Source of the DNA: Thermococcus sp. Bubb.Bath
Lineage (GTDB): Archaea; Methanobacteriota_B; Thermococci; Thermococcales; Thermococcaceae
Direction of reading: 5' to 3'
Assembly (NCBI RefSeq): GCF_012027595.1
Contig: NZ_SNUR01000001.1
Location: 62,001-126,000 of the forward strand
Length of the DNA: 64,000 bases
The first letter of the stretch is position 1. Each line of letters opens with the position of its first letter. Of this stretch, positions 44,233 through 52,964 are shown one piece after another. A program made the translations under genes and the position numbers. The notes under the pieces are model-generated. The model did not search any database and was not told the DNA's origin. It worked only from the letters and a program-made list of their open reading frames with translations.

Positions 44233-45623
44233 TGAACGGTGAGAAAGTTGAAGCAATGCGTGAGCAGATAGTGAGCGGCCCCATTGTTAAAACGCTCATC
44301 CTGTTAGCCTACCCTCTAATCGTCAACAGGCTCGTTCAGGTCCTATACAATCTCACCGACACATTCTGGCTGGGCAAGCTCGGCATGGAGCAGCTGGCCG
44401 CACCAGGAACCGCCTGGCCCCTCGTCTGGTTCTTCATGAGCATAGGTATGGGGTTTGCCACCGCTGGCTTCGCCTTCGTAAGCCAGTACATCGGGGCGAG
44501 GGAATATGAGAGAGCCAACCGTGCGGCAGGGGCGCTTTACTCGCTCATGATGCTCTTTGCGATAGGCGTCGGGCTTTTCGGGGTCATCTCGGCGCCTTAT
44601 CTCTTGGCCTTCATGAATGTGAGCAACACCGTTTATCCCTACGCCCTCAGCTACACGAGGGTTATCTTTGCCGGGATTCCTTTCTCATTCACGCTCTTTG
44701 CCTTTAACTTCCTCCTCAGGGCCATAGGGGACACAAAAACTCCCGTTAAGATAAACGTCGGCACAGTTCTCCTCAACCTTGTTCTAGACCCCCTCTTCAT
44801 CTTCGGTTTGGGCCCCTTTCCGAGGCTTGGGGTTACTGGAGCGGCCGTTGCAACGATGCTCTCGAATAGTATCGGCTCGATTATCGGTGGCTACCTCCTG
44901 TTTAAAGGCAGGGTAGGAATCCATCTAGACCTCGAGACCCTAAAACCGGACAGGCACTTCTACGGCAAGATTTTCAGGGTTGGAATCCCGTCGAGTGTTG
45001 GTTCTTCAACCACGGCCCTTGGTTTCATTATTCTAGCGAGGATAATCTTCACACTAGGCGGGGAGTTCGGGAACGCGGCCGTTGCCTTCGCAACGTACAG
45101 CATAACCAACAGGCTCACCAACTTCATGTTCGCCTTCTCCGACGGCATAAGCATGGCAATGGGAACCATGGTCGGCCAGACAATCGGCGCGAAGCTCTAT
45201 GATAGGGCCAAGGTCATAGCGGAGAGAACCATGGCAATAAACTTCGCGATACTCGGTGCCGGAACGCTCATATTCATCCTCTTCCGCGTTCCTATCTTCA
45301 GGTTCTTTATCAACAATCAGGCGATAATAGCCGAGAGCGCCAAGGTTGTCAAGTACTTCGCGGCTTCGCTGCCCTTCTTCGGAATCTTTGATGCCGTAAA
45401 CAGCACCTTCCAGAGCGCAGGCCACACCAAGAAGAGCATGGTAATCGGAATGGTCCGCCTCTGGGGAATAAGGCTACCCCTGAGCTACGGGCTGGGGTTT
45501 TTCATGAGGGGCACCGCAGGAATATGGCTTGGCATGGGGCTGAGCAATTTTCTTGGGGCGGTAATAGCGCTCGCATGGTTCCTCCGCGGAAGCTGGATGA
45601 AGAGGATCATCGAGAGGCATTAA
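44232..45623 (+). CDS. MATE-family multidrug/Na+(H+)-coupled exporter (copy 1)
   Basis: A 463-residue twelve-helix MATE transporter made of two six-helix repeats (LILLAYPLIVNRLVQVLYNLTDTFWLGKLGMEQLAA... and KIFRVGIPSSVGSSTTALGFIILARIIF...). DTFWLG and GDTKTPVK are typical of archaeal DinF-like members. It should export organic cations or metabolites using an ion gradient. The ATG appears leaderless; an internal GGTGAG before ATG 44256 offers an alternative start at MREQIV. It is paralogous to the MATE gene at 47936. Confidence 0.9.
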   Translation: MNGEKVEAMREQIVSGPIVKTLILLAYPLIVNRLVQVLYNLTDTFWLGKLGMEQLAAPGTAWPLVWFFMSIGMGFATAGFAFVSQYIGAREYERANRAAGALYSLMMLFAIGVGLFGVISAPYLLAFMNVSNTVYPYALSYTRVIFAGIPFSFTLFAFNFLLRAIGDTKTPVKINVGTVLLNLVLDPLFIFGLGPFPRLGVTGAAVATMLSNSIGSIIGGYLLFKGRVGIHLDLETLKPDRHFYGKIFRVGIPSSVGSSTTALGFIILARIIFTLGGEFGNAAVAFATYSITNRLTNFMFAFSDGISMAMGTMVGQTIGAKLYDRAKVIAERTMAINFAILGAGTLIFILFRVPIFRFFINNQAIIAESAKVVKYFAASLPFFGIFDAVNSTFQSAGHTKKSMVIGMVRLWGIRLPLSYGLGFFMRGTAGIWLGMGLSNFLGAVIALAWFLRGSWMKRIIERH

Positions 45624-45734
45624 ATTTCAGGTACTGTTATTAAATTTCTTCTGCTCATTGCCCTATTCTCTTATTATCGAGCACTATTTTTCGTTCTCGT
45701 GACCCAAACCAAAAACTTTATAGACTAAACATAT

Positions 45735-45758
45735 ATATGTAATATTAAAATTACATAT
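45735..45758. promoter_or_regulatory. Perfect inverted repeat operator candidate before the DUF2202 gene
   Basis: ATATGTAAT-ATTAAA-ATTACATAT is a perfect 9-bp inverted repeat with 6-bp spacer. It lies between a TATA-like CTTTATAG (45716-45723) and the ribosome binding site GGAGGA (45759-45764), covering the expected transcription start, a position where a dimeric repressor would block expression. The ArsR-family protein encoded 1.5 kb downstream is one possible ligand, by proximity only. Confidence 0.55.
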
Positions 45759-45774
45759 GGAGGAATAAACTAAC

Positions 45775-46656
45775 ATGAGAAAGAAAATATTGGGAATTGG
45801 TTTCCTGGTGCTAGCTCTATTCGGGCTGGTGCTGGGGGGAGTAGCAGCCTACAGGGGTGCACCCGGTCCGAACCCAGAAGCAGAGCAGCTTTACCAGAGT
45901 AGCTATGCCGACTACTACGCACCGCTGAGCGACGAGGAGGCCAGTGACCTGCTCTACATGGTCGAGGAGGAGAAGCTGGCGAGGGACGTCTATCTAACGC
46001 TCTACAACGAAACTGGATTGACGGTCTTTGAGAGGATAGCCCAAAGCGAGCAGAGCCACATGGACGCCGTGCTGTCGCTGATCGAAAAGTACAACCTGAC
46101 CGCACCGAGCACGCTTGACCAGGTCGGCGTCTTTGAGAACTCAGAGCTCCAGGCTCTCTACGACCAGCTGATCGGGCAGGGAAGCCAGAGCACCGTTGAT
46201 GCACTCAAAGTCGGGGCACTCATAGAGGAAATCGACATCAAGGACCTTGGGGGGTGGATCGCCAACACCGACAACGAGGACATCAAGCAGGTTTACAGCA
46301 ACCTCATGGCCGGAAGCGAGAACCACCTCAGGGCCTTCGTGAGGAACCTTGAGTCACAGGGTGTTGAGTACACCGCCCAGGTGCTTCCGCAGGAGCAGGT
46401 TGACAAAATACTGGCCGGAGGGACTGGCCACAGCGGACACGGGAAGATGATGGCAGGAGAAAATCACAGCCACATGAAAGGCAAGGACGGTGACAGGATG
46501 GCAAAGGAACAGGGAGGAAAAATGGATGGAAGGATGAAGGGCAACGGACACGAGAAAGGCACCCACGAACATGGAAAAAGCGGCAGCGGTGCAGGGAACA
46601 GGCTCATGAGAGGACACGGTAGCGGGGACTGTCCCATGCAGGGAGAAGGGGCCTGA
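45775..46656 (+). CDS. Exported DUF2202 ferritin-like protein with His/Met-rich tail
   Basis: A 293-residue protein with a signal peptide or membrane anchor (residues 4-26). The DUF2202 domain follows: LSDEEASDLLYMVEEEKLARDVY, QSEQSHMDAVLSLIEKY and AGSENHLRAFVRNLE, whose Glu and His residues form a ferritin-like di-metal site. From about residue 222 the sequence is dominated by His, Met, Gly and Lys (HSGHGKMM, HSHMKG, HEKGTHEHGK), a probable Cu/Ni/Fe-binding tail. It is thus an outward-facing metal-binding or redox protein. ATG follows GGAGGAATAAACTAAC. It heads a short unit of small membrane and regulatory genes. Confidence 0.85.
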   Translation: MRKKILGIGFLVLALFGLVLGGVAAYRGAPGPNPEAEQLYQSSYADYYAPLSDEEASDLLYMVEEEKLARDVYLTLYNETGLTVFERIAQSEQSHMDAVLSLIEKYNLTAPSTLDQVGVFENSELQALYDQLIGQGSQSTVDALKVGALIEEIDIKDLGGWIANTDNEDIKQVYSNLMAGSENHLRAFVRNLESQGVEYTAQVLPQEQVDKILAGGTGHSGHGKMMAGENHSHMKGKDGDRMAKEQGGKMDGRMKGNGHEKGTHEHGKSGSGAGNRLMRGHGSGDCPMQGEGA

Positions 46657-46728
46657 AGCCCTTTTTTATTTTCACTTTCCGAGAAGAAGAAGGTTCCGGG
46701 AAGAGGAAATAGAGGAGTGCGATGAAGA

Positions 46729-47097
46729 ATGAGAGTCCCGAGATGGTTTAAACCAACCCTCGACATGCTACTGCTCTTTGATTTTATCATCGAAGCCCTT
46801 TCAGGGATAGCCCTGTACCTCGCCCCAAGCGGGAGGATTGCGAGGGAGGAGCTCTGGACTTTCATGGGCCTCGGCAAAGAGGCATGGGAAGGGCTCCACA
46901 TATACTTTGGCTTCGCCATGGTCGCGCTGGTGGCGCTCCACCTGTTCGTCAACTTCGGCCCGATGCTGTGCATGCTGAGGAACATCGTCACCAACAGAAA
47001 GGAGCGGAAGGTAAACTGGAGAAACATAGCTGCCATAATGGCTCTCTCGGTGCTCTTCGTTGGTGGAGGAATAATCTACGCCTTGCTGGGGAGATGA
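46729..47097 (+). CDS. DUF4405-type membrane protein, possible b-type heme protein
   Basis: A 122-residue protein with three membrane segments (KPTLDMLLLFDFIIEALSGIALYLAP; GLHIYFGFAMVALVALHLFVNFG; WRNIAAIMALSVLFVGGGIIYALLG). Two in-helix histidines spaced H-X14-H in the second segment resemble heme ligands of cytochrome b-like DUF4405 proteins. With the upstream DUF2202 protein it could form a small redox or metal-handling module at the membrane. AGGAGTGCGATGAAGA precedes the ATG. The heme role is inferred. Confidence 0.7.
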   Translation: MRVPRWFKPTLDMLLLFDFIIEALSGIALYLAPSGRIAREELWTFMGLGKEAWEGLHIYFGFAMVALVALHLFVNFGPMLCMLRNIVTNRKERKVNWRNIAAIMALSVLFVGGGIIYALLGR

Positions 47098-47099
47098 AG

Positions 47100-47177
47100 A
47101 TGAGAAGAAAAGCGATCTTTGGGCTGGTCGGCCTTTTGATTATTCTAGTCGTTGCGAGGAGGAGTATTCGGAGATAG
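47100..47177 (+). CDS. 25-residue single-pass membrane miniprotein
   Basis: MRRKAIFGLVGLLIILVVARRSIRR: one hydrophobic helix with basic residues at both ends. ATG 47100 lies 2 nt after the DUF4405 stop with GGAGATGAAG as ribosome binding site. Small size makes chance possible, but spacing and composition favour a real gene, perhaps a subunit of the DUF4405 protein. Confidence 0.45.
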   Translation: MRRKAIFGLVGLLIILVVARRSIRR

Positions 47178-47264
47178 TCGGCTCCAGCTAACGGAAAGCT
47201 TTTATCCTTTCTCCCCCCTTTCTTTCTGTAAGGTATTGATTGCATATGCAGTCTAAAAGTGATG

Positions 47265-47561
47265 GTCATGGTGCGGAGCATTGAGGAACTCGTGACCCTC
47301 GGAGAGGCCCTTGGTAATCCCGTGAGGATCAGAATACTTAGACTCCTCTGCCAGAAGGAGTGGTACGTCTACGAGCTGGCCAAGGAGCTGGGCATCTCAA
47401 GGCAGCTCCTTTACCTCCACCTTAAAAAGCTCGAAAAGGCCGGCCTTGTCGAGAGCGAGCTACGCCTTGAGCCCGACGACCCGAGGGCCAAGAAGTACTA
47501 CCGCGCAAAGCAGTTTAAAGTGGTTATAGACAACGAAACGATAAAGAGCCTGGAGGAATGA
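47265..47561 (+). CDS. ArsR-family winged-helix transcriptional regulator
   Basis: A 98-residue DNA-binding protein. ALGNPVRIRILRLLCQKEWYVYELAKELGISRQLLYLHLKKLEKAGLVES is a classical ArsR winged helix with its recognition helix at SRQLLYLHLKKL, and the wing DDPRAKKYYRAKQF follows. One cysteine (C in LLCQKE) sits at the start of the HTH, but no full CXC metal site is seen. ATG 47265 follows GTGATGGTC; ATG 47259 is equally in frame. A TGCATATGCA palindrome lies about 20 nt upstream. It overlaps no gene and is followed by the small gene at 47586. Confidence 0.85.
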   Translation, partial: VMVRSIEELVTLGEALGNPVRIRILRLLCQKEWYVYELAKELGISRQLLYLHLKKLEKAGLVESELRLEPDDPRAKKYYRAKQFKVVIDNETIKSLEE

Positions 47562-47585
47562 GATATGCCGTGGGGAGGTGAGCAC

Positions 47586-47774
47586 GTGTCAACTCCAAGT
47601 GGATGGATAAGCATAATCCTCGGCCTGATACTCCTCGTGGTGTTCATATTCGCGTTCTACCAGATGAACAAGACGCTGAACGAGATGACGCTTGAGCTGG
47701 AGAAGCTCAGGAACGCCCTTGAGGAGGCTAGGAAGAACACCGAAGAAGTGAGGAAAAAGCTCGAAGAGGTCTGA
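47586..47774 (+). CDS. Small membrane-anchored coiled-coil protein
   Basis: A 62-residue protein: one N-terminal membrane helix (WISIILGLILLVVFIFAFYQM) then a charged coiled coil (LNEMTLELEKLRNALEEARKNTEEVRKKLEEV). GTG 47586 has a near-perfect GGAGGTGA five bases upstream; ATG 47565, with GGAGGA upstream, would add seven residues. It follows the ArsR gene closely and may be co-transcribed. Function unknown. Confidence 0.6.
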   Translation: MSTPSGWISIILGLILLVVFIFAFYQMNKTLNEMTLELEKLRNALEEARKNTEEVRKKLEEV

Positions 47775-47935
47775 GTTAAGGTCTTTCAAGGAGTTTTGAG
47801 GATGCCACGGGCCTCTTCTGTGTTTCCTTATGGATTCTTTGGTTTATAACGCTCCTATACCTGAGTGTAACTTTTTCTGCTGTTTCCATTAACTTTTTAT
47901 ATCCCCGCTTCGATGCTCATCTTACTGTGGTACTA

Positions 47936-49375
47936 ATGGAGCGCGGAAAGATTCAGGCGATGAGGCAGGAGATACTCAACGGTCCCATAGAGAGAACCCT
48001 CCTCCGGTTAGCTTATCCCCTAATCGTCAGCAACCTCGTTCAGGTCGTTTACAACATAACGGACACATTCTGGCTCGGAAAGCTTGGAAGGGGGGCACTG
48101 GCCGCTCCAGGAACGAGCTGGCCGATAATAGGAACCCTAATGGCTCTCGGCATGGGGTTCGCTACAGCTGGCTTCGCCTTCGTGGGGCAGTACATCGGGG
48201 CGGGAAACTACGAGAGGGCCAACCGCTCTGCTGGAGCCCTCTACTCCCTGATGCTCTTCTTCTCAACTGTTACTGCCCTAATAAGCCTCGTAATCCTTCC
48301 CTACGCGCTCCACTTTATGAAGGTGACCCCAAATGTCTACCCCTACGCTAAGGCCTACGCCACGGTCGTTTTCGCGGGCGTTCCCTTCTCCTTTACATTC
48401 ATGGCCTTCTCGGCCCTCATGAGGGCTTCAGGGGATACAAAAACGCCCGTGAAGATAAGCATGCTCACAGTGGCTATAAACATAGTGCTCGACCCGCTTC
48501 TAATCTTCGGTGTTGGGCCCTTCCCCGAATGGGGTGTTGCCGGAGCGGCTATAGCGACGGTCCTCTCAAACGCCACTGGAGCCCTGATAGGCGCCTGGCT
48601 CTTAACGAGCGGAAAGGCAGGCCTGCATCTCACGAGGGAGACCCTCAAGCCCGATATGGAGTTCTACTCAAGGATTTTCCGCGTTGGCCTTCCATCAGCC
48701 GTTGGCCAGTCCGCCAACAGCTTCGGCTTTGTTGTTCTGACAAGGATTATCTATGGATACGGAGATGTGACCTACGCGGCATATATCATCACCACCCGCC
48801 TCGTGAACTTCATAACGAGCATAGCTCGCGGTGTCAGTATGGCGATGGGGACGATGATATCCCAGAACATCGGAGCGGAGAGATACGAAAGGGCCAAGAG
48901 AATATCGGAGAGAGCCATGGTTATCAACTTCCTCATAGCCTCTTCGGCGATCCTGATAATCGGAATCTTCAGGGTTCCCGTCTTCAAGGTCTTCCTCGAT
49001 GATCCCAATGTCATAGCCCAGAGTGAGTACGTCCTCAAGTACTTCCTGATATCCGTCCCGTTCTTCAACGGAATCTTCGTCGTCGTGACGAGGACGTTCA
49101 GCTCGGCAGGACACACCAAGAAGAGCATGGTTCTCAGCATGCTCCGCCTCTGGGGCTTCAGGATACCCCTGAGCTACGTATTCGGATACGTCGCGGCTGT
49201 GACGGTTTTCGGGCTTAGAGTTCCGCTCGCGGAGCTCTTCGGGATGAGCCCCAAGGGTGTGTTCTTCGGAATGGGCATGAGCAACTTTCTGGCGGCGATA
49301 GTGGCCTTTCTCTGGTTCAGCAGGGGGACGTGGATGAAAAGGATAATAGAAGAAGACGTCAGGAAAGGGCCTTAA
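47936..49375 (+). CDS. MATE-family exporter (copy 2)
   Basis: A 479-residue paralogue of the MATE protein at 44232, with the same N-terminal plan (MRQEILNGPIERTLLRLAYPLIVSNLVQVVYNITDTFWLGKLG) and GDTKTPVKIS. A longer loop before the last helix (RVPLAELFGMSPKGVFFGMG) is specific to this copy. The TATA box TTTTTATAT (47895-47903) and the lack of a Shine-Dalgarno mirror copy 1, so a short-leader or leaderless start at ATG 47936 is likely. It ends in a 17-nt convergent overlap with the prolyl oligopeptidase gene. Confidence 0.9.
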   Translation: MERGKIQAMRQEILNGPIERTLLRLAYPLIVSNLVQVVYNITDTFWLGKLGRGALAAPGTSWPIIGTLMALGMGFATAGFAFVGQYIGAGNYERANRSAGALYSLMLFFSTVTALISLVILPYALHFMKVTPNVYPYAKAYATVVFAGVPFSFTFMAFSALMRASGDTKTPVKISMLTVAINIVLDPLLIFGVGPFPEWGVAGAAIATVLSNATGALIGAWLLTSGKAGLHLTRETLKPDMEFYSRIFRVGLPSAVGQSANSFGFVVLTRIIYGYGDVTYAAYIITTRLVNFITSIARGVSMAMGTMISQNIGAERYERAKRISERAMVINFLIASSAILIIGIFRVPVFKVFLDDPNVIAQSEYVLKYFLISVPFFNGIFVVVTRTFSSAGHTKKSMVLSMLRLWGFRIPLSYVFGYVAAVTVFGLRVPLAELFGMSPKGVFFGMGMSNFLAAIVAFLWFSRGTWMKRIIEEDVRKGP

Positions 49376-51209
49376 TAACAAAGGCCAGCAGGTCTGTTAG
49401 TTCTTTTGCCCTCGTCTCAGGAGAGGCACCCATGTGTCCGCTCTTCGTCTCAACTCTGATATAAACCGGCGCTCCTAGCTCCTTCATCTTCATGAAGAAC
49501 TTGAGGGCGTGTGCCGGGTGAACGCGGTCGTCGTGCAAACCTGTGTAGATGAGCGTCAGTGGATAGTGCTTGTTCGGGTCAACGTTGTGATATGGGGAGT
49601 ATTTTAACAGGAACTCCCTGTCCTTCGGGTCGTCCGGGTTCCCGTATTCTGGAACCCAAACGCTGCCGATGTAGAGCTTGTGGAAGCGCATCATGTCGAT
49701 GACGGGATATCCGATCAGGGCCGCGTCCATAACGTCCGGTCTTTGAGTGAGTGTGGCGGAGACCAAAAGGCCGCCGTTGCTCCTTCCCCATGCGGCGACT
49801 TTATAGCCCCTCTCCTTGAGCTTCTCGAGGACTGCTGTGAAGTCGTCGAATACATTTTGCTTGTTCTCCCTCATTCCAGCCCGGTGCCACTCCTCGCCGT
49901 ACTCACTTCCTCCGCGTAGGTTGGCCATGGCAAAGGTCCCACCACGCCTGATGAACGGGATGGCCTGAGGGAAGAAGCGCGGTGTTAGGGATATGTTAAA
50001 TCCTCCGTAGCCGAACACCCAGGCCTTCTTCCTGTCGGTGGAACCTTTGACGGTGAAGTAGTGAATCTTTGTTCCGTCCTTTGATGTGGCGAAGTCTTCT
50101 TCTACATTGAAATCCCCTACTATCCCCTGATTTTCAACGAGCCTTAGCTCTCCGTCAAACTCGTAAAGCCTGTAGGGGACGGTGAAGCTTTCGTAACGGA
50201 TCAGGGCCTTTTTGCCGTCCGAATCAAGGGGGTAAACGCTTCCAGGGAGGTCAAAGCCGAACTCACTTATTTTCTCCCCTTCAAGGGAATATAGCTCAAT
50301 CCTGTGGCTCGCATGAACGAGCCTGCCGGTGAGGACTTTGTCACCCAAGATCACGGCCCATTCCAGTGGGAACTCACCCTCTGGGATGACTTCGGTAGTT
50401 TTTTCGCCTTCTACGGCAACTACCTTTCCGAGGCCCTTTCCTTCCCTCGTGAGGACGTAGAGCTTGCCGTTGACGACATCAATCGGCTCCGCCGGAACCT
50501 CCGCGGAGTAAACCTTCCCCCAGAGGTCTGGGGCTTCAACCGGCCCGATATAGATATTAGCCTTGTTCCAGCCAAATGTGACCGTCAGCATAGCCCACTT
50601 CCCGTCTGTGCTCTTTCTGAGTCCCATAAAGTAACCCGAGCTTAGACCCTTTCCAAAGACCATCTTCTCTCCGGATTCGTCCTTCCAGAACAGCCTCACC
50701 GCTGGGGCCTTGATTCCGTCCGGCGTCTCGCCATGCCTGTAAAATCTGCTGAAATAGTAGCCGTTCTCAAGGAACGTGACGTTCCACACAGATGGTTTGA
50801 ACTCTCCTATGAGCTCCCCGCTTTCGAGGTCGATTATTCTCGTGACACCTTCGTCCGCTCCACCGATTGAAAAGCTGTATGTGAGCTTCTTGCCTTCTCT
50901 ATCAACAGTGAAGCCCTGGAGTAGAACTTGGTCGTTTGCTTCCCTCTCAAGCTCCTTAGAGTCGATTATGACATCCCCACCGAGCCATTTTATGACCCGC
51001 CTGTCTTTTTCGCGGTACATGGCAACGGTGCCCTTTTCAGTCAGCCTCGCACTTCCGAGAATTGGAATCGAGTACAGCTCCCAGACCTCCGGGAAAAGCT
51101 CATCGCTGAGCTTTCCGATGAACTCCCTAAATCGACTGTTCTCTTCCTCAACGAGCTTTAGAACGCGCTCATCCTGGAGGTTCTCCATCCATACATAAGG
51201 ATCTTCCAT
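49359..51209 (-). CDS. Prolyl oligopeptidase (S9A)
   Basis: A 616-residue cytoplasmic serine peptidase that cuts short peptides after proline; the length equals that of the Pyrococcus furiosus enzyme. The N-terminal MEDPYVWMENL segment and a seven-bladed propeller (about 60-360) cover a hydrolase with S477 in GRSNGG, D in HDDRVHP and H in SGHMGAS. It takes part in peptide catabolism with pyrolysin and the S9C peptidase in this window. ATG 51209 follows GGTGGTTTCT. Confidence 0.95.
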   Translation of the reverse strand: MEDPYVWMENLQDERVLKLVEEENSRFREFIGKLSDELFPEVWELYSIPILGSARLTEKGTVAMYREKDRRVIKWLGGDVIIDSKELEREANDQVLLQGFTVDREGKKLTYSFSIGGADEGVTRIIDLESGELIGEFKPSVWNVTFLENGYYFSRFYRHGETPDGIKAPAVRLFWKDESGEKMVFGKGLSSGYFMGLRKSTDGKWAMLTVTFGWNKANIYIGPVEAPDLWGKVYSAEVPAEPIDVVNGKLYVLTREGKGLGKVVAVEGEKTTEVIPEGEFPLEWAVILGDKVLTGRLVHASHRIELYSLEGEKISEFGFDLPGSVYPLDSDGKKALIRYESFTVPYRLYEFDGELRLVENQGIVGDFNVEEDFATSKDGTKIHYFTVKGSTDRKKAWVFGYGGFNISLTPRFFPQAIPFIRRGGTFAMANLRGGSEYGEEWHRAGMRENKQNVFDDFTAVLEKLKERGYKVAAWGRSNGGLLVSATLTQRPDVMDAALIGYPVIDMMRFHKLYIGSVWVPEYGNPDDPKDREFLLKYSPYHNVDPNKHYPLTLIYTGLHDDRVHPAHALKFFMKMKELGAPVYIRVETKSGHMGASPETRAKELTDLLAFVIKALS

Positions 51210-51265
51210 AGAAACCACCGTTCGTAATTGGAAAAAAAGAAAATATAAACGTTTAGGCCATATTC

Positions 51266-52360
51266 TTAAAGGGCTGAGATGTGGAAGACACTCTCCATTA
51301 GTCTGCCGAAGAGGTAGCTCATGAAGGCCGCCCCGAGCCCAGTTGTCACCATCTCCACGATCTTCGTCCTTATGGAGATTCCAGAGAGGATCGATACTAG
51401 GGTTGCCACTATTGCTAAGGCCGCTCCTGCAAACAGTATCGAGAACGGAAGTGCAACTATGGAGCTCGAGGCGAGGAAGTACGGCAGAACCGGAAAAGCC
51501 ACTCCCAGGAGATACGCCAGTCCGGTGTAAAGAGCGGAACGAACCTCGTTCTCTCCCCCTTCTGGTATTACCAGTTTAACAGCTGCATCCCCCTTTCTGG
51601 AGAGCTCTTCGGCGGTCTTCTCTGCTATCTCCTCTGGGACTCCTCCTTCAATTAACCTGGCTTTAATCTCCTCCTTTGCCCTGTCTGGCGAAATTCTAAA
51701 GAGAACGCTCATCCTCTCCTTCAACGCCTCGTTAACCTGTCTCTGGGAGCGGACGGAGATGAAGGCCCCTATCCCCATTGAGAGCGAACCGGCAACACCA
51801 ACGATGAGGCCGCTGATTCCCACCAGCTTCGGCGCGTTTGCATAGACTGCTGATAATCCAGTAACAGCCCCGAGTATCTCCACGAGTCCGTCGTTCATCC
51901 CCAGGACGAGGTCTCTGATGTTCTCGGCGTGGAAGCGTCTCTTGCTTTCCTCAAAGAAGCGCTCGTGTTCCAGCTCGTCTATTATGACCTCCTTCAGCCT
52001 CTCCATCTCACCCCCCGAGAGATCCTCCGCGTACTTTGTGAGGTATCTGAAGTACTTCTGAATGGCGCTGTTTTCTCCCATCTCAAGGAGGGACGCAACT
52101 GCTCCGGGACCTAGGAGCCTTCTGAGGAGCCTGACGCTCACGATGTGAAGCCTTCTCACCTTTGGCCTTGGCGGCTCGACTCCCCTGGACTCCAGGAAGT
52201 CGTGCCAGAACTTCGCATGCTTTGATTCTATTTGTGAGAGTCTTAAGAACTCCTCCTTTATTCTCCCGTCCTTCTCTCCCTTCGCAAGCTGGGCGTAGAG
52301 GACTGAATCCGCGTACTCATCTTCGTAGAACTTCGTGGCCAGCTCAAGCATCTCCTCCAC
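51266..52360 (-). CDS. Erythrin-VIT1 fusion: ferritin-like domain plus CCC1/VIT1 iron/manganese transporter
   Basis: A 364-residue protein. Residues 1-135 form a rubrerythrin-like di-iron domain (YEDEYADSVLYAQLAKGEKD, IESKHAKFWHDF, IIDELEHERFF). The rest is a VIT1/CCC1 transporter (ENIRDLVLGMNDGLVEILGAVTGLSAVY, then about five helices and the cytoplasmic metal-binding helices SPDRAKEEIKARLIEGGVPEEI). Such fusions are thought to sense and export Fe2+ or Mn2+. GTG 52360 follows GGAGGTGG and lies 17 nt inside the upstream acetyltransferase gene, so translation is probably coupled. Confidence 0.9.
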   Translation of the reverse strand: MEEMLELATKFYEDEYADSVLYAQLAKGEKDGRIKEEFLRLSQIESKHAKFWHDFLESRGVEPPRPKVRRLHIVSVRLLRRLLGPGAVASLLEMGENSAIQKYFRYLTKYAEDLSGGEMERLKEVIIDELEHERFFEESKRRFHAENIRDLVLGMNDGLVEILGAVTGLSAVYANAPKLVGISGLIVGVAGSLSMGIGAFISVRSQRQVNEALKERMSVLFRISPDRAKEEIKARLIEGGVPEEIAEKTAEELSRKGDAAVKLVIPEGGENEVRSALYTGLAYLLGVAFPVLPYFLASSSIVALPFSILFAGAALAIVATLVSILSGISIRTKIVEMVTTGLGAAFMSYLFGRLMESVFHISAL

Positions 52361-52898
52361 TCTTCCCACCTCCGTCGTACTTCAGAACAACAAACTCCTC
52401 GTAGTCCATAACCTTGACGAAGCTCTTTCTTAGATAATATGAGTAAGCCTCAAGCTCCGGGAAGGTTATCACGTAGGCCTCCTTTCCAAGCTCCTTTAAC
52501 CTCTCGATGGCAAAATCCAAAAGCTTTGAGCCGTAGCCCTTCCTCTTGTACTCGGGGTGAACCATGAAGAACTCGATGAGACCAGTCTTTCCGTTATTTA
52601 TCTCCTCAGGTACCCACCACACGTCTTTACCTTCGAGATTGTAAACGAGGGCAACGGTTCCCGCGATCTTTCCATCATTATTCCTGAGAACGTAGAGCTC
52701 GTCGAATTCCTTTCCGAGCCTGAACTCAAGGAATGGTTCATAGACCTTCTTAAAGCCCTCAAAATCGTCGGGAGAAGGCTTATTTTCCACCCATTCGAGA
52801 GCTGGATATGCCCCACCGGTTGACTGGTAAACCCTGAAGACGAACTTCACAAGCTCGTCCTTGAGAGAGAGCGGTTCCTCAACTTTTTCAATTCTCAT
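52344..52898 (-). CDS. GNAT-family N-acetyltransferase
   Basis: A 184-residue acetyltransferase. The acetyl-CoA loop is KRKGYGSKLLDFAIERLKELG (positions about 118-138), preceded by IEFFMVHPEY and followed by LEAYSYYLRKSFVKV. The acceptor is unknown. It is upstream of, and overlaps, the erythrin-VIT1 gene, and is divergent from the peroxiredoxin gene. GGGGGTGGTAGG precedes ATG 52898; a minus-strand TATA-like CTTTTAAACG is near 52925-52934. Confidence 0.85.
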   Translation of the reverse strand: MRIEKVEEPLSLKDELVKFVFRVYQSTGGAYPALEWVENKPSPDDFEGFKKVYEPFLEFRLGKEFDELYVLRNNDGKIAGTVALVYNLEGKDVWWVPEEINNGKTGLIEFFMVHPEYKRKGYGSKLLDFAIERLKELGKEAYVITFPELEAYSYYLRKSFVKVMDYEEFVVLKYDGGGKSGGDA

Positions 52899-52964
52899 CC
52901 TACCACCCCCACCATTTCAACGGCCGTTTAAAAGAGGCTTTTGGTTCGACCAGAAAGCTTAAAT

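Noticed and set aside
47100-47177. Treating the 25-residue frame as a toxin of a toxin-antitoxin pair
   Set aside because: Hydrophobic helix with basic ends fits a type I toxin superficially, but no antisense RNA or antitoxin is visible and the gene is coupled to DUF4405.
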